A DNA stretch of 64,000 nucleotides, taken from contig NZ_CM000955.1 of the NCBI RefSeq assembly GCF_000159695.1, forward strand, positions 1,714,524-1,778,523, read 5' to 3'. The notes below the pieces were generated by a model that was not told the DNA's origin, did not search any database, and was given only the letters and a program-made list of their open reading frames with translations. This DNA comes from Finegoldia magna ATCC 53516 (GTDB lineage: Bacteria; Bacillota; Clostridia; Tissierellales; Peptoniphilaceae). Below are positions 42,478-53,026 of this stretch, piece by piece (the first letter of the stretch is position 1; each line of letters opens with the position of its first letter). A program made the position numbers and the translations under genes.

Positions 42478-43899
42478 TTAAAACTCCTCCTTATTTAATA
42501 TTTTAACTGCTTGTACTATGTTTTTAATAGACATATCTATATCGCCATTGCTTTGTTTATTTGCCTGTTCAATTGCACTTATTATATGTTTGTCTAAAAT
42601 TTCTTGAGTTGTTTGTTTAAATATTTCTTTGGCTGCCCCGCCAGTATATTCAATAGGCAAACATACTAATCCATGTTTTTTACATAACTCAAATTCATCC
42701 ATCACTCCATGTGCAATATCTTCTGTTTTTTTGTTTCCAAAAATGAATATAGCGATGCCACAATTTTCAATCATCTGCTCTCTATTTTCTTTATATAGCT
42801 TATCTAAATCAATACCTAATGAACTATTTTGAGGAAAAGGCATAAGCGTTAAAAAATCATTTATTTTGGACTTATGAGTCAAACAATAATCTGCAACTCC
42901 ATTTAATACAAAATCACCGACACCTTTACCATATCCATTCACAATATGATAACCATTTTTTGATAGTTCAAAAGATAGTTTATGAATAAAATTTTCTCCA
43001 GTTTCCTGAGAATAAGTCGAATAGGAGTACGCACTACCCGATATAAATATTGTTTTCCTTCTAAATCTATCAACAAGAGTACTTAATATTTCAGTGATTT
43101 CATCATATTTATCTACTAAATATGTAAAAATACCATATCTATTTAGATCTTCAATTTGTAGCTCCTGTCTTGCTTTTTTGTATTCATAATCCTCATCGGT
43201 ATCTTGGATCCTTTTCATAATACAGTAATGTTTTCTTGTATTCTTTTCATCGAGCAATACCCTCAATCTTCCAATTACATAGTTAAAGTTTGGATCTTCA
43301 AAACTAAATCCTAAAAATAGAAATGTCTTGGTAAGCAAATCTCCCTCTAAAACTTCTCTGAATAACTTTCTTTTGTTATATCCAAATTCTTCATAATCAC
43401 TTCTTGTAAGTACTGCATCTTCAGGAGTTTCTACATCTCCGTGTAGTTTATAAACGATTGCATCAAAATCATGATTTGTGCCTCTTAATTGCTCATCTGT
43501 TGTTTTTACATAAGGCTTTTTCATATTATCTTCTAAAGCTTTTTCAATTAACTTATCATAATTAGTCGTCCAAAAAGTGGAAATCGGTAACTGTGATAAT
43601 AGTTTATGATTATCAGTAGGTTTTAGTAATTGAGAAAATTGCACTTTGATCAAGTCATCTATTGATGTTCTCTTCTTTGAATTAGCATAATACTGAGCTA
43701 AGCTAACCAAATCATTTTCTTTTTCAACATTTAACCCAATTTCTTTTGCAGGCTCTCTTAGAAGTTCTTTCCAACTACAAAATCCAGCAGGAATTGATAG
43801 TCCCGCTCCAATGAATGCTCCCAATTCATCACTTTTAATGGCTTTTTCAATTTCTCTAATCAAATCTTTTTTAGATACTTCACCTTTAATAATAAACAC
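42478..43899 (-). CDS. thsA: ThsA-like SIR2-SLOG NADase (Thoeris effector)
   Basis: A 473-residue protein, close to the 476 of Bacillus cereus ThsA. The N-terminal SIR2 domain has [14 protein letters not shown] (residues 27-40), [14 protein letters not shown] (N113) and YKLHGDVE (H153). These sit one position from N112 and H152, recalled as essential in B. cereus. The C-terminal SLOG domain (about 283-473, [30 protein letters not shown]) binds the TIR-made signal, and NADase activity then depletes NAD. The frame opens with a GTG at 43899 that overlaps its own GGGGAGGTG ribosome site. The true start may therefore be a rare codon slightly downstream. Confidence 0.93.
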   Translation of the reverse strand: MFIIKGEVSKKDLIREIEKAIKSDELGAFIGAGLSIPAGFCSWKELLREPAKEIGLNVEKENDLVSLAQYYANSKKRTSIDDLIKVQFSQLLKPTDNHKLLSQLPISTFWTTNYDKLIEKALEDNMKKPYVKTTDEQLRGTNHDFDAIVYKLHGDVETPEDAVLTRSDYEEFGYNKRKLFREVLEGDLLTKTFLFLGFSFEDPNFNYVIGRLRVLLDEKNTRKHYCIMKRIQDTDEDYEYKKARQELQIEDLNRYGIFTYLVDKYDEITEILSTLVDRFRRKTIFISGSAYSYSTYSQETGENFIHKLSFELSKNGYHIVNGYGKGVGDFVLNGVADYCLTHKSKINDFLTLMPFPQNSSLGIDLDKLYKENREQMIENCGIAIFIFGNKKTEDIAHGVMDEFELCKKHGLVCLPIEYTGGAAKEIFKQTTQEILDKHIISAIEQANKQSNGDIDMSIKNIVQAVKILNKEEF

Positions 43900-43933
43900 C
43901 TCCCCTTATTTTCTCGGTCCTAAAAACTTATCT

Positions 43934-44263
43934 TCATTCATTTGAATTTTCCTTTATCCAATATAAATTAGCTTCCAGCAAATTTACAATATCTTCATCT
44001 GTTTCATAACATGTTAAATTTATCTTTTTTATAAGTTTACTATCAATAATTCTCTGAATTAGTGCCGCAGAAAGGATTCCAGAGCCAGCTCCTGGATCAA
44101 GAATAGATATTTCATCTCTTTTAATATTTAACTCAATTAAAGATGCCATAAATTTTGCTGTTTCTTTACTCGTAAAAAACTGTCCTATTCTTTTTCAAGT
44201 TTCTTTAGATGCGATCTTAATATATTCATTTGTCTTATCTAAAACATAATCAATCATTTTCAT
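43934..44263 (-). pseudogene. Relic of an adenine-specific DNA methylase (Eco57I/N6-methylase type)
   Basis: Reading from the ATG at 44263 gives MKMIDYVLDKTNEYIKIASK-ET, a TGA at 44197-44195, then KRIGQFFTSKETAKFMASL and the SAM-binding motif I SILDPGAGSGILSAAL. It stops at NLYWIKENSNE. The TGA stands where CGA (Arg) would complete the usual RxxGQFFT motif. The catalytic NPPY motif and target-recognition part are missing, so only about 110 of 500 or more residues remain. The upstream XRE gene overlaps its start, as in controller-regulated restriction-modification units. The Thoeris pair begins right after the break. Confidence 0.75.
43960..43989 (-). promoter_or_regulatory. Possible Thoeris promoter inside the methylase relic
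   Basis: On the minus strand TTGTAA (43989-43984) and TATATT (43965-43960) are 18 bp apart, about 60 bp before thsA. The match is moderate. Confidence 0.4.
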
Positions 44264-44465
44264 CTTTAACTAACTCCATAATTTCGCAAAGATTACAATT
44301 TAATCCTTCACATATTCTTAACAATACGTCAGTTGTAATATTCTCCCCATTTTTCATTTTATAAAATGTACTTCTACTAATATTTGTTTTTTCCATTAAT
44401 TCTGTGTTATTTAAATCTAGGTCAATCATTTTTTTAAATAGCTTTTTATAGCTGATTTTTAACAT
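44250..44465 (-). CDS. XRE-family helix-turn-helix regulator
   Basis: A 71-residue protein from the ATG at 44465 with GGAGAG; an ATG 18 bases earlier lacks a site. The helix-turn-helix lies at NNTELMEKTNISRSTFYKMK, followed by GENITTDVLLRICEGLNCNL, the typical Cro/CI C-terminal helices. It overlaps the start of the methylase relic by 14 bp, so it was probably the controller of that modification unit. It may now regulate transcription toward the Thoeris genes. Confidence 0.85.
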   Translation of the reverse strand: MLKISYKKLFKKMIDLDLNNTELMEKTNISRSTFYKMKNGENITTDVLLRICEGLNCNLCEIMELVKDEND

Positions 44466-44572
44466 GACTATCTCTCCATTCATGAATTCTGTATCAATTA
44501 TATTATAGCATAAATCTTCACTTTTTTCATAATATTATTCACTTTTCTAAAACACAAATACAAAAAAATAAA

Positions 44573-44590
44573 GGCAGTCCGAAGACTGCC
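44573..44590 (-). terminator. Terminator at the end of the ICE conjugation operon
   Basis: The minus strand has GGCAGTC-TTCG-GACTGCC, a seven-pair stem closed by a UUCG tetraloop, followed by TTTATTTTTTT. It lies six bases after the SSB-like gene. Confidence 0.9.
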
Positions 44591-44595
44591 GATAT

Positions 44596-45258
44596 TTATC
44601 TCTCTGTATCTTTGCTATGGTCTTTCTTAGTTGACTTAGTTTTGTCATCTGTCTTAAAGCTTTTTATTTGCCCTAATATGGACTTTTTATCTTTATCTTT
44701 ATCTTGACTCTTTACTTGTTCTTTTGATTTTAAGAGCTTAGAGGACAAAATACGGACATTCTTATGTTCCTTTCCGTTGTTATCAATACTTGTTTTTACT
44801 TGTCCAAATATTTTAACAAAATCTCCTTGTTTTAGGTTCTCTAAATCTTTTGTCTTATCTCCATAGGCTGAACAATTGGTATAAATTTTATTCCCACCGT
44901 CATCTTTTGAAACAATTGAAAAGTTACTTACCTTGAACTTTTCTCCACTAGCATTTTCTCTTTCAAGATTTTCTACTTGACCTGCTATATTACCCACGAG
45001 ATTTATAAGATCATCTTTTTCTTCAAGTTCATTGGTATTTCCAACAATCTTCCCTTGTTCTTTCATATCATCAATCATATAGTCAAAGTCATCATTTAAT
45101 AGACCTGTTGTGTCTTTGATCATAAATAAAACATAGACTTCTTCAAGTGCCTTTTCATCAGTAACGCCTTTTTCTATGCTCACAAGTGCTTTTATAAAAT
45201 CCTTGTAATTATCATTCATCATTTCTTCTAAGTTTTCTCTAATATCTTTGTATTCCAT
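44596..45258 (-). CDS. SSB-like OB-fold protein of the ICE
   Basis: A 220-residue protein. The N-terminal about 90 residues are acidic and helical. The centre (about 105-175) resembles an OB-fold (KFKVSNFSIVSKDDGGNKIY, YGDKTKDLENLKQGDFVKIF, GKEHKNVRILSSKL). The tail is lysine-rich and contains KKSILGQIKSF, a motif also found near the C-terminus of the giant helicase protein ([11 protein letters not shown]). It probably binds transferred single-stranded DNA. It lies 15 bp after the giant gene, with a strong AAGGAGG, and is the last gene of the operon. Confidence 0.7.
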   Translation of the reverse strand: MEYKDIRENLEEMMNDNYKDFIKALVSIEKGVTDEKALEEVYVLFMIKDTTGLLNDDFDYMIDDMKEQGKIVGNTNELEEKDDLINLVGNIAGQVENLERENASGEKFKVSNFSIVSKDDGGNKIYTNCSAYGDKTKDLENLKQGDFVKIFGQVKTSIDNNGKEHKNVRILSSKLLKSKEQVKSQDKDKDKKSILGQIKSFKTDDKTKSTKKDHSKDTER

Positions 45259-45273
45259 AATTTCCTCCTTGTA

Positions 45274-48200
45274 CTAAATAAGGAGAGCCTTTCGCCCTCC
45301 TCTATCTTTCTTGTGCTTTTTCGTTTTTTTCTTGATTTTTATCTTTTCTTCTTCCGATTTGAATTTTGATATTTGTCCCAATATAGATGGTTTCTCTTCC
45401 CTTGCCTGAAGATTATCCTCTACATCATAGGTTGATTCAAAGTAATCACTATCTTTAAAATCATTGTCATACCTATCTGGTATTCCATCATTATCAAGAT
45501 CTTTTGCTAGTGGATCATAGAAGTTTCCATCATCATCTATTTCTAAACCTAGGGCTTGTTTTAAATCTTCTTCATCTACTGATACCAGATCGTCAAAACT
45601 TGACATCTTTATGGCTTCAGTCATATCTTTAATAGCTTGTGAATTAGATATATCTTCTTCTACAAAAGATTCTGTTCTAATAGCTACATTATCTACATAC
45701 TGAGTCCATGTTTTTTCTTCTAAATTTACCTCATATTGAATCGTGTGCTTACCATCAGGTGTTTCTGTATAGGCAAGTCCTATATGGCTTAAATCAGGGT
45801 ATAATTTGTCAAAGTCTTCATAGCTATTAGATTCTGAGAACTCGTAGTTAGAATAATCAACTATCGCCCTCTTTAAATCTTCTAATAATGGTGATTGGTT
45901 TTCTAATTCTTCTACTTCTCCCATATCTAAAAGTTTATTAATTTCAGCTAATCTTAGTGTCTTATCCCTTAACTCATCTGCTTTTTCAAATGGTTTGGTC
46001 AATTCTACTTTGGCATTTTCTAAAGATTCTTTATAGTTTTCAAGGTTTTGATTTAATCTTCCAAGCCTTGCAGGCATTTTTTCAATAGCATTATCAAGTC
46101 TTGTTATATTGCCATCAGTAGAGTTTGAAAACTCTCCAAAGTATTCTGCTTTTCCTAGGAGTTTAAAAGTATGAGTATTAGTCATAAAGTTATATGAAAC
46201 TTGTAAGTCTAAATTTCTATATTTACCAATAACCTTGCTATCATTTATCTTTACCTTTTTTATTTCTTCTAATAGCTTCTCTCCAGCTTCTTTCTTATCT
46301 AAAATTTTATTTGCACCAAGACTGATTGAAGTGAATTTACTATCTCCTTCTCCTAATTTCTCAACACTTGCAATATCTTCTTTAACTGCTTGTATTTCCA
46401 TTTCAGTTTTTAAAATACTTTGAGGATAAAATTTATTTACCTTATCTTCAAGCTTATATTTATTAGATTTATAGTTTGCTTCCAGCATTTTTAGCTTTGT
46501 AACTTCGTTATCTAAATCCATTTTTTCTTTAATTAGAGGATTGCCAGTGGCTAAAGCCTTAATTTCTGAATAAGATAGACTTGCTTCATCAACATCTTCT
46601 GCAACTCTTACTGGAGTTTTTGAAGTCATAATTTGAGAAATGAATTTTTGCTTATTCTCTATCGTCTGCCACAAATAAGAATCAAAGGTATTTTCTGTTA
46701 CATATCTAAAGATATTGACTTTATCATTTTCATTACCTTGACGAACAATTCTACCACTTCTTTGCTCTAGGTCAGACGGTCTCCATGGGACGTCTAAATC
46801 GTGTAAGGCTATTAGTTTATTTTGTACATTTGTACCTGCTCCCATTTTTTGAGTAGAACCTAATAAGACTCTTACTTCTCCTCTTCTTACCTTAGAGAAC
46901 AATTCATCTTTTTGTTTGTCTGTATCTGCTTCGTGGATAAAGGCTATTTCTTCTTTAGGTATTCCCATATTCACTAGCTTATTTCTAATATCATCATAGA
47001 TATTAAATTCTCCATCTCCTTTTGGTGTAGACATATCTGAAAATACTAATTGGGTCGATGAATTTTCTTTTGTCTTATCCCAGATTGAAAAGATATTTTT
47101 TACACATACATTTACCTTCGAATTAGGATCATCTGGAAGTAGTGGGTTTATTAATCTTTGGTCAAGGGCAAGTTTTTTACCATCATTTGTAATCTTTAGC
47201 ATGTTATCTTCTGTAGGCTCGACTTGGTTATTTCTAACCGCATCAGCTCTTTCTGAAATAGCTTCTAATATTTCTTTTTGTTCCTCAGTAGGTTTTGTTT
47301 TAATAACTTCGAAGTTTGCTTCTGGTACTGGCAAATTTAACATATCTGAAGTCTTTATATCTGCTACTTCTTTAAACATGCTCATCAACTCTGGCAAGTT
47401 ATAAAACTTTGAAAATCTTGTCTTTTGCCTATAACCAGTGCCTTCTGGAGATAATTCAAAGGTGTTTTCTGTTTCTCCAAAAGTAGAAGCCCAAGCGTCA
47501 AAATGTTCTAATCCTCTTGCCTTTAAATCGTCATACTGAAGGTATCTTTGCATGGTATAAAGCTCTGTCATTGAATTTGATATTGGTGTACCAGTAGCAA
47601 AAACAACTCCCTTGCCATCTGTCATTTCATCCATATACCTACATTTCATATACATATCCGAAGACTTAAAGGCTTCACTCTGACCGATACCCGCAACATT
47701 TCTCATCTTGGTATGCAAAAATAAGTTTTTGTAATTATGAGCTTCGTCTATAAATAACTTATCTACTCCTAGTTCTTCAAAGGTTATTACATCATCTTTT
47801 TTAAAGTCATCATTTAGTTTTTCAAGTCTTACCAAGAGTTTCTTCTTTGTCTTTTCCAGTTGTTTTACTGTGAAATTTTCTCCTCTATTTCTTTTGTTCT
47901 CATCAATAAAGGAAACTATATCATCTATTTGATCTTGTATATGCCTTACCTGGTATTCCTTAGACATTGGTATTTTTTCAAATTGAGAGTGTCCTATAAT
48001 AACTGCATCATATTCTCCCGTTGCAATCCTGCCAATAAATCTTTTTCTATTTTTAGGTTGGAAGTCTTTTTTATCGGCCACCATAATATTTGCTGACGGA
48101 TATAATTGCATAAACTCCCTACCAATTTGAGTAGTTAGATGGTTAGGAACTACAAATAATGATTTACTTGCAAGTCCTAACTTTTTAGATTCCATAGCAG

Positions 48201-51200
48201 AAGCTACCATTTCAAAAGTTTTTCCTGCTCCTACTACATGGGCAAGTAGTGTATTTCCACCATAAAGAGTCCTAGCTATTGCATTTTTTTGATGTTCTCG
48301 AAGTCTAATTTCAGTATTCATTCCATCAAAAGTTAAGTTAGAACCATCAAATTCTCTATTTCTAATTGAATTGAATTTTTCATTATAAATCTTCTCTAGC
48401 CTATATCTTCTATCAGGATCTTCAAATATCCAATTCTTAAATTCTTCTTTTATCAGTTCTTGCTTTTGACTTGCTAGCATAGTTTCTTTTTTGTTTAATA
48501 CAGAAGTCTTAGACCCATCATCATTTATTATTTGGTCAAATACTTTTGTATCTTTTAGATTAAGAGCATTTTCAATCAGCTTATAGGCATTTACTCTACT
48601 TGTACCATAAGTCATGTTAGCAAGGTCATTAGTCGAGTCAACACTTTTACCCTCAATATTCCATTCACTTGAGTGTGGCGAGAACCTAACATTTATATTC
48701 CACCTATCATAACCTGGTGTTTTTAAAAGGTTAAAAGTAAAGTCTTCTATATCTTTTTGAGGTATCCAGGTTGCTCCTAACCTTACATTTATATCAGAAG
48801 CAGTAAGTTCTTCAGGCATAACTTCTTGTAATTTTTCTCTTTGATATTTGAGTTTGCCTAACTCGTTTAATAGTGTATCTTTCTTTTCAGAAGGTGCTAA
48901 ATCTATTACATTTTCAATTTCTCCGATATATGAATTGAGGTAGCCAATCTTTTCTCTGATATTACCACTTAAATATTCATCAGCCGATACATATGAAAAA
49001 TGAAATGGATCGTCATTGTCAAAGTTCTCAAAGGGCATTCTGTTATTTATTAGGTCTGTATCCTTAATATCTAAAAATATCTCGCCCTCAAGCTCACCAA
49101 TTAAGGTGTTCCTATCTTTACTTGTGATAGATTCCATATATTCAAAATCTACATATCCTTTTTGTGAAACTGATAAGACTAAAGCTTCAAGGGAAGTGTC
49201 TACATGATCTACTACCTTTGCCTTTGTTATTGTTCTTTTTGAGAATATATCACTCTTAGCTTTGAAATTATCCTCATCATCAAGTATTTCTATTGATGAA
49301 ACCAAAGGAAAGTTTGAGTCTTCCTTTAAGGCTCTAGTATTTGATAAGGAGTTAATAAAGCCATGTTTCTTTGAAAAGTTATCATAGACTTCATTTAACT
49401 TTGCTTGTGACTCTTTTATTTCATCGTCTGAAAAATAGTCCTTTTGTTTTTCTATTACATCTTTTAAAGCATTCATTACATCAAGATAATCTTTTATCTT
49501 TTCTTTATTTTTATCTGATATATTCTGCTTGATTAAGACTGAGTTTTCTCTTAGGTAGACCTCTTCATCAATAATAGTGTAAGAAAAATTCTTAACATCA
49601 TCTGTTGCTGGAAGACTTAATTCTTCATCTTCCAATAGTTCGACCTCTTCATATTTTGAATTTGAAGATATTTCCTTACTTGCAATATCCATTAAGTCTT
49701 TTAACTTTTCATCTTCTTTTTCATCACAAGTAATAGTATTGCCAAATCTGCCAGATACTTCTTTCATATTCCCTAATACCATCTGAGGATTATCTACAAA
49801 GTATTTATTATAAGTCAAACCCTTTTTATCAGTTGCTAGATGAATCCAATCATCATCTCTTTCTATAACTGAATCTCTCTTTTTCAAGAAAATAATATCT
49901 GAAGTAACTTCTGTACCAGCAAGTCCTTTAAATATTGTATTAGGAAGCCTCATAGCTCCTAAAAACTCACATCTTGCATTAATATATTTTCTAACAGATT
50001 CATCTTTTTTATCCATAGTTCCAGATGAAGTTATGAAGGCAATAATTCCTCCATTCCTAACCTTATCTATTGACTTTGCAAAAAAATAATCGTGAATCAG
50101 AAAGTTATTTCTGTTATATTCACGATCGTTAACTTTAAAATCTCCAAAGGGAACATTTCCTATTACCAAGTCAAAGAAATTATTTGAGAAGTTTGTTTCT
50201 TCAAAACCTTTAATTTGAATATTAGCTTCAGGATAAAGTTCTCTTGCTATTCTTCCGCTTAGACTATCTTTTTCTACTCCATAGACTTTAGAGCTTTGTA
50301 TTTCACTTGGCATACTTCCAATAAAATTACCGACTCCTGCAGATGGTTCAAGGATATTCCCAGTCTTAAAACCCATATCTGTTATGGTCTTATATATTCC
50401 ATCCATTACCTCTCTAGGTGTATAAAATGATGTTAGAGTAGACTCTTTAGCATTCAAATACTCATCATTTGTTAGATTTTCTTTTAAAATATTTCTTGCT
50501 TCAAGCCATTGTCCTCCCTTTTCTTCATCAAAGACATCGGCAAGACCACCCCATCCTAGATAATCAGCAAGATAGGCTTGTTCATACTCTCTTGGACTCC
50601 TATTTTCATTTTCAAGTCTTTTGAGCATCTTAATAGCTTTTATATTTTTATCTAGCTTTTCTGATGGTGTTAGGTATTCTGAGTAGATATGATTTTTCAA
50701 GTCATAATTTCTAGCAAAACTTAGCCTTTCCTTATTAGGTTCATAGCCTAGATTTTTTAAATCCTCTTTACCCCTCAATAAGTTTTCGGCTGCTTCTCTT
50801 GGAACATTGTATCTATCCATCATTTGGTCAATTTCAAGATTGTGGTTATCTATAAAGCTTTCTTGCTCTACTTGTCTTTCAATTTGTTTTTCATGCTCAG
50901 ATAATTTGTATATCTCATAATTTCCACTATCTAAAAGGTCATCAATCTTTCTACTTTCTTCAAATGTTTCACCTTTATATAAAGGGAATTCTTCCCCATT
51001 AACTTCTACCTTAGTTCCAGCTTCAATTAAGTTAATTCCATCAAAGGTATTCTTATCTTCTAAAATAAATTCTTTTCCAACCTTTACTGCTAATTTTTCT
51101 GATGTTTGAGTTAGATTTTCAAAGATTTCTTCAAGGTATGAATCGTTTCTATATGGAATTACTTCCGAACCCCTAATCATACCTCCCATATACTCCATAT

Positions 51201-52944
51201 TATCTCTAATGGTTACAGTTTTAAGTCCTCCACTTAGTTCATCAAAATCTGTAATGGTAAAGTCCTTATCTTTATATCTAACCTGATCACCTTTCTTAAA
51301 CTTAGGCTCTATCTTTTCCTTAACTTCTTCTTGTGAAGCTTTTTCCTCACTTAGTGCAACTTGCTCTTCTAAATATGAAAATTCACGCTCATTAACTTCT
51401 TCACCATCTCCAAGGTCAATTCTATAATGTTCGACAATTTCGCCGTCTACATAGTGATCAAAATAGAATTTGAAATATCCGATATAATCATCAGTCATTT
51501 CTCCAAATTCATTTTCTCCATGAGTTTGATTATGGTCTTTAATATCAATATCCTTTTGTCTTAGGATATTGATTAAGTCTTTAGTTACTATCTGCCCACT
51601 ATAATCGGGAACTAATTCGTGATTTTCATTAAATTCTACAATCCAGTAATCTTTTCTATTTTCAGTGTTTTTGCCATCAAAAAAAGAAGCTTCATCAGCT
51701 TCCTTTTCTGGACTTATTTCATTTTCTAAGCTTCCACGTATTCCTTGATTGCCATTTTCTTCACTGTTGCCATCAAGTTGTTCATCTGTCCTTGGTATTC
51801 CTCTGGATTCCCTCTCATCATTTTCTCTGTCAATCCTTGTGCTTTCATCATCTTGACTTTCTCTCTCTTGATAAAGTCCACTGCCTGATTCTGAATTTCC
51901 TTCAGGTGGTTCAAAAGTGTTTTCTCCTCGTACATTTTCTGAAGTTTCTTCCAGTTCTCCATGTCTTCGCTCCCTACCAGGTAAGACAGTCTTAGAACTG
52001 CGTATGTTGGATTCGGAAATCTCTCCATAAATTCCAGATCCTTCTCCATCATGTCCAAGGTTTTCTCTTCGATCTTCATTGCTATTTCTTCTGTCGCTTC
52101 CATCTGTGAAAACTCGTCCATCTCTACTTCTTGACCTATCATCTCGTCTATATAAATCATCTTGACCTCCTCTATCTTCATTTATATTTTCTATATCTCT
52201 ATTATAGTCGCCACCGGCCCTTTCTGTCAGCAGCCTAGCTCGATCCATTTCCTTAGATTTTTCTATTGTGCTATCTATAATATCTTCGCTAACTCTTGAT
52301 ATTACAAGACCTATCTGTTCTAAAGAAATTGTATTAATCCTAGAAAAATTATTTTTTAAATTTTCCATATCCATAGGATAGGCTGTATTAAACCTATTAG
52401 CTATCGCATAGGATATTGAGTCTCTCATAAACTTTTCAAAACTCAGTCTATCCTCTACATCTATTCTCAAATCAGCAATAGCCAAATTAATATATTCATC
52501 TCCATAAATTCGACTTAAAGAAAATATATTTTCGTTTAGTGAATCACTAGCTTCAAATGAAGAATCTCTTATTATTTCTTTTAAAGCCTCGTTATGGTTT
52601 TCGTGGTCAAACTGCCATAAGCTAACCTCATTAATATTCCTATCCATTGATGTGGTTTGACTAATATCGAAAATATATGAAATTCTTTGATTTACATCAC
52701 TTCCAACTAAAATTGGAATACCCTTTTGACCTCTCATAACAACTCGACCAAAATATTTCTTCCACATATCAAATGTCGCACAAGCTCTAGCTTCAGGTTC
52801 TTTGTTGTATATACTTAGTTGGCTAGAAAAATCATATTTCTGATTGTTACCTATAACTTTTAAGAGTTTTAAATATTCTTTTTCATCTTGTAAAACTTCA
52901 TACTTTATTGCTTCTTGTATGTTCTTAAAATCATTTACTTGCAT
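45274..52944 (-). CDS. Giant ArdC-like / N6-methylase / SNF2 helicase protein (2556 aa)
   Basis: Parts in order: an ArdC-like N-terminal domain (residues 1-100, [31 protein letters not shown]); a very charged disordered stretch (about 235-440); a methylase fold with [11 protein letters not shown] and [10 protein letters not shown] near residue 930, an NPPY-type motif with V replacing the second position; and an SNF2-type helicase with Walker [11 protein letters not shown] near 1570, DEAHNYKN near 1730, ATGTPISNS near 1785 and motif [12 protein letters not shown] near 2060. It ends with coiled coil and a Lys-rich tail. Such proteins are common in Tn1549/CTn-like elements and recall phage P1 DarB. 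A role in protecting transferred DNA from restriction is plausible but unproven. The start has AGGAGG. Confidence 0.9.
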   Translation of the reverse strand: MQVNDFKNIQEAIKYEVLQDEKEYLKLLKVIGNNQKYDFSSQLSIYNKEPEARACATFDMWKKYFGRVVMRGQKGIPILVGSDVNQRISYIFDISQTTSMDRNINEVSLWQFDHENHNEALKEIIRDSSFEASDSLNENIFSLSRIYGDEYINLAIADLRIDVEDRLSFEKFMRDSISYAIANRFNTAYPMDMENLKNNFSRINTISLEQIGLVISRVSEDIIDSTIEKSKEMDRARLLTERAGGDYNRDIENINEDRGGQDDLYRRDDRSRSRDGRVFTDGSDRRNSNEDRRENLGHDGEGSGIYGEISESNIRSSKTVLPGRERRHGELEETSENVRGENTFEPPEGNSESGSGLYQERESQDDESTRIDRENDERESRGIPRTDEQLDGNSEENGNQGIRGSLENEISPEKEADEASFFDGKNTENRKDYWIVEFNENHELVPDYSGQIVTKDLINILRQKDIDIKDHNQTHGENEFGEMTDDYIGYFKFYFDHYVDGEIVEHYRIDLGDGEEVNEREFSYLEEQVALSEEKASQEEVKEKIEPKFKKGDQVRYKDKDFTITDFDELSGGLKTVTIRDNMEYMGGMIRGSEVIPYRNDSYLEEIFENLTQTSEKLAVKVGKEFILEDKNTFDGINLIEAGTKVEVNGEEFPLYKGETFEESRKIDDLLDSGNYEIYKLSEHEKQIERQVEQESFIDNHNLEIDQMMDRYNVPREAAENLLRGKEDLKNLGYEPNKERLSFARNYDLKNHIYSEYLTPSEKLDKNIKAIKMLKRLENENRSPREYEQAYLADYLGWGGLADVFDEEKGGQWLEARNILKENLTNDEYLNAKESTLTSFYTPREVMDGIYKTITDMGFKTGNILEPSAGVGNFIGSMPSEIQSSKVYGVEKDSLSGRIARELYPEANIQIKGFEETNFSNNFFDLVIGNVPFGDFKVNDREYNRNNFLIHDYFFAKSIDKVRNGGIIAFITSSGTMDKKDESVRKYINARCEFLGAMRLPNTIFKGLAGTEVTSDIIFLKKRDSVIERDDDWIHLATDKKGLTYNKYFVDNPQMVLGNMKEVSGRFGNTITCDEKEDEKLKDLMDIASKEISSNSKYEEVELLEDEELSLPATDDVKNFSYTIIDEEVYLRENSVLIKQNISDKNKEKIKDYLDVMNALKDVIEKQKDYFSDDEIKESQAKLNEVYDNFSKKHGFINSLSNTRALKEDSNFPLVSSIEILDDEDNFKAKSDIFSKRTITKAKVVDHVDTSLEALVLSVSQKGYVDFEYMESITSKDRNTLIGELEGEIFLDIKDTDLINNRMPFENFDNDDPFHFSYVSADEYLSGNIREKIGYLNSYIGEIENVIDLAPSEKKDTLLNELGKLKYQREKLQEVMPEELTASDINVRLGATWIPQKDIEDFTFNLLKTPGYDRWNINVRFSPHSSEWNIEGKSVDSTNDLANMTYGTSRVNAYKLIENALNLKDTKVFDQIINDDGSKTSVLNKKETMLASQKQELIKEEFKNWIFEDPDRRYRLEKIYNEKFNSIRNREFDGSNLTFDGMNTEIRLREHQKNAIARTLYGGNTLLAHVVGAGKTFEMVASAMESKKLGLASKSLFVVPNHLTTQIGREFMQLYPSANIMVADKKDFQPKNRKRFIGRIATGEYDAVIIGHSQFEKIPMSKEYQVRHIQDQIDDIVSFIDENKRNRGENFTVKQLEKTKKKLLVRLEKLNDDFKKDDVITFEELGVDKLFIDEAHNYKNLFLHTKMRNVAGIGQSEAFKSSDMYMKCRYMDEMTDGKGVVFATGTPISNSMTELYTMQRYLQYDDLKARGLEHFDAWASTFGETENTFELSPEGTGYRQKTRFSKFYNLPELMSMFKEVADIKTSDMLNLPVPEANFEVIKTKPTEEQKEILEAISERADAVRNNQVEPTEDNMLKITNDGKKLALDQRLINPLLPDDPNSKVNVCVKNIFSIWDKTKENSSTQLVFSDMSTPKGDGEFNIYDDIRNKLVNMGIPKEEIAFIHEADTDKQKDELFSKVRRGEVRVLLGSTQKMGAGTNVQNKLIALHDLDVPWRPSDLEQRSGRIVRQGNENDKVNIFRYVTENTFDSYLWQTIENKQKFISQIMTSKTPVRVAEDVDEASLSYSEIKALATGNPLIKEKMDLDNEVTKLKMLEANYKSNKYKLEDKVNKFYPQSILKTEMEIQAVKEDIASVEKLGEGDSKFTSISLGANKILDKKEAGEKLLEEIKKVKINDSKVIGKYRNLDLQVSYNFMTNTHTFKLLGKAEYFGEFSNSTDGNITRLDNAIEKMPARLGRLNQNLENYKESLENAKVELTKPFEKADELRDKTLRLAEINKLLDMGEVEELENQSPLLEDLKRAIVDYSNYEFSESNSYEDFDKLYPDLSHIGLAYTETPDGKHTIQYEVNLEEKTWTQYVDNVAIRTESFVEEDISNSQAIKDMTEAIKMSSFDDLVSVDEEDLKQALGLEIDDDGNFYDPLAKDLDNDGIPDRYDNDFKDSDYFESTYDVEDNLQAREEKPSILGQISKFKSEEEKIKIKKKTKKHKKDRGGRKALLI

Positions 52945-52966
52945 TTCCTACCTCCTTTTTTGAGTA

Positions 52967-53002
52967 ATAAAAAAGACGATAGATTTTAAATAATCTACCG
53001 TC
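52967..53002 (-). terminator. Terminator of the AAA/ABC-type ATPase gene
   Basis: The minus strand has GACGGTAGATT, a six-base loop and AATCTATCGTC (eleven pairs, one G-T), then six T residues. It separates this gene from the giant gene, which is unusual inside a conjugation operon. Confidence 0.9.
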
Positions 53003-53026
53003 TATAATGTAATATAATTAAATGAC

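Noticed and set aside
51726-52181. 151-codon frame on the same strand as the giant gene
   Set aside because: It is an alternative frame within the charged linker of the giant protein and has no start signals; it is not an overlapping gene.
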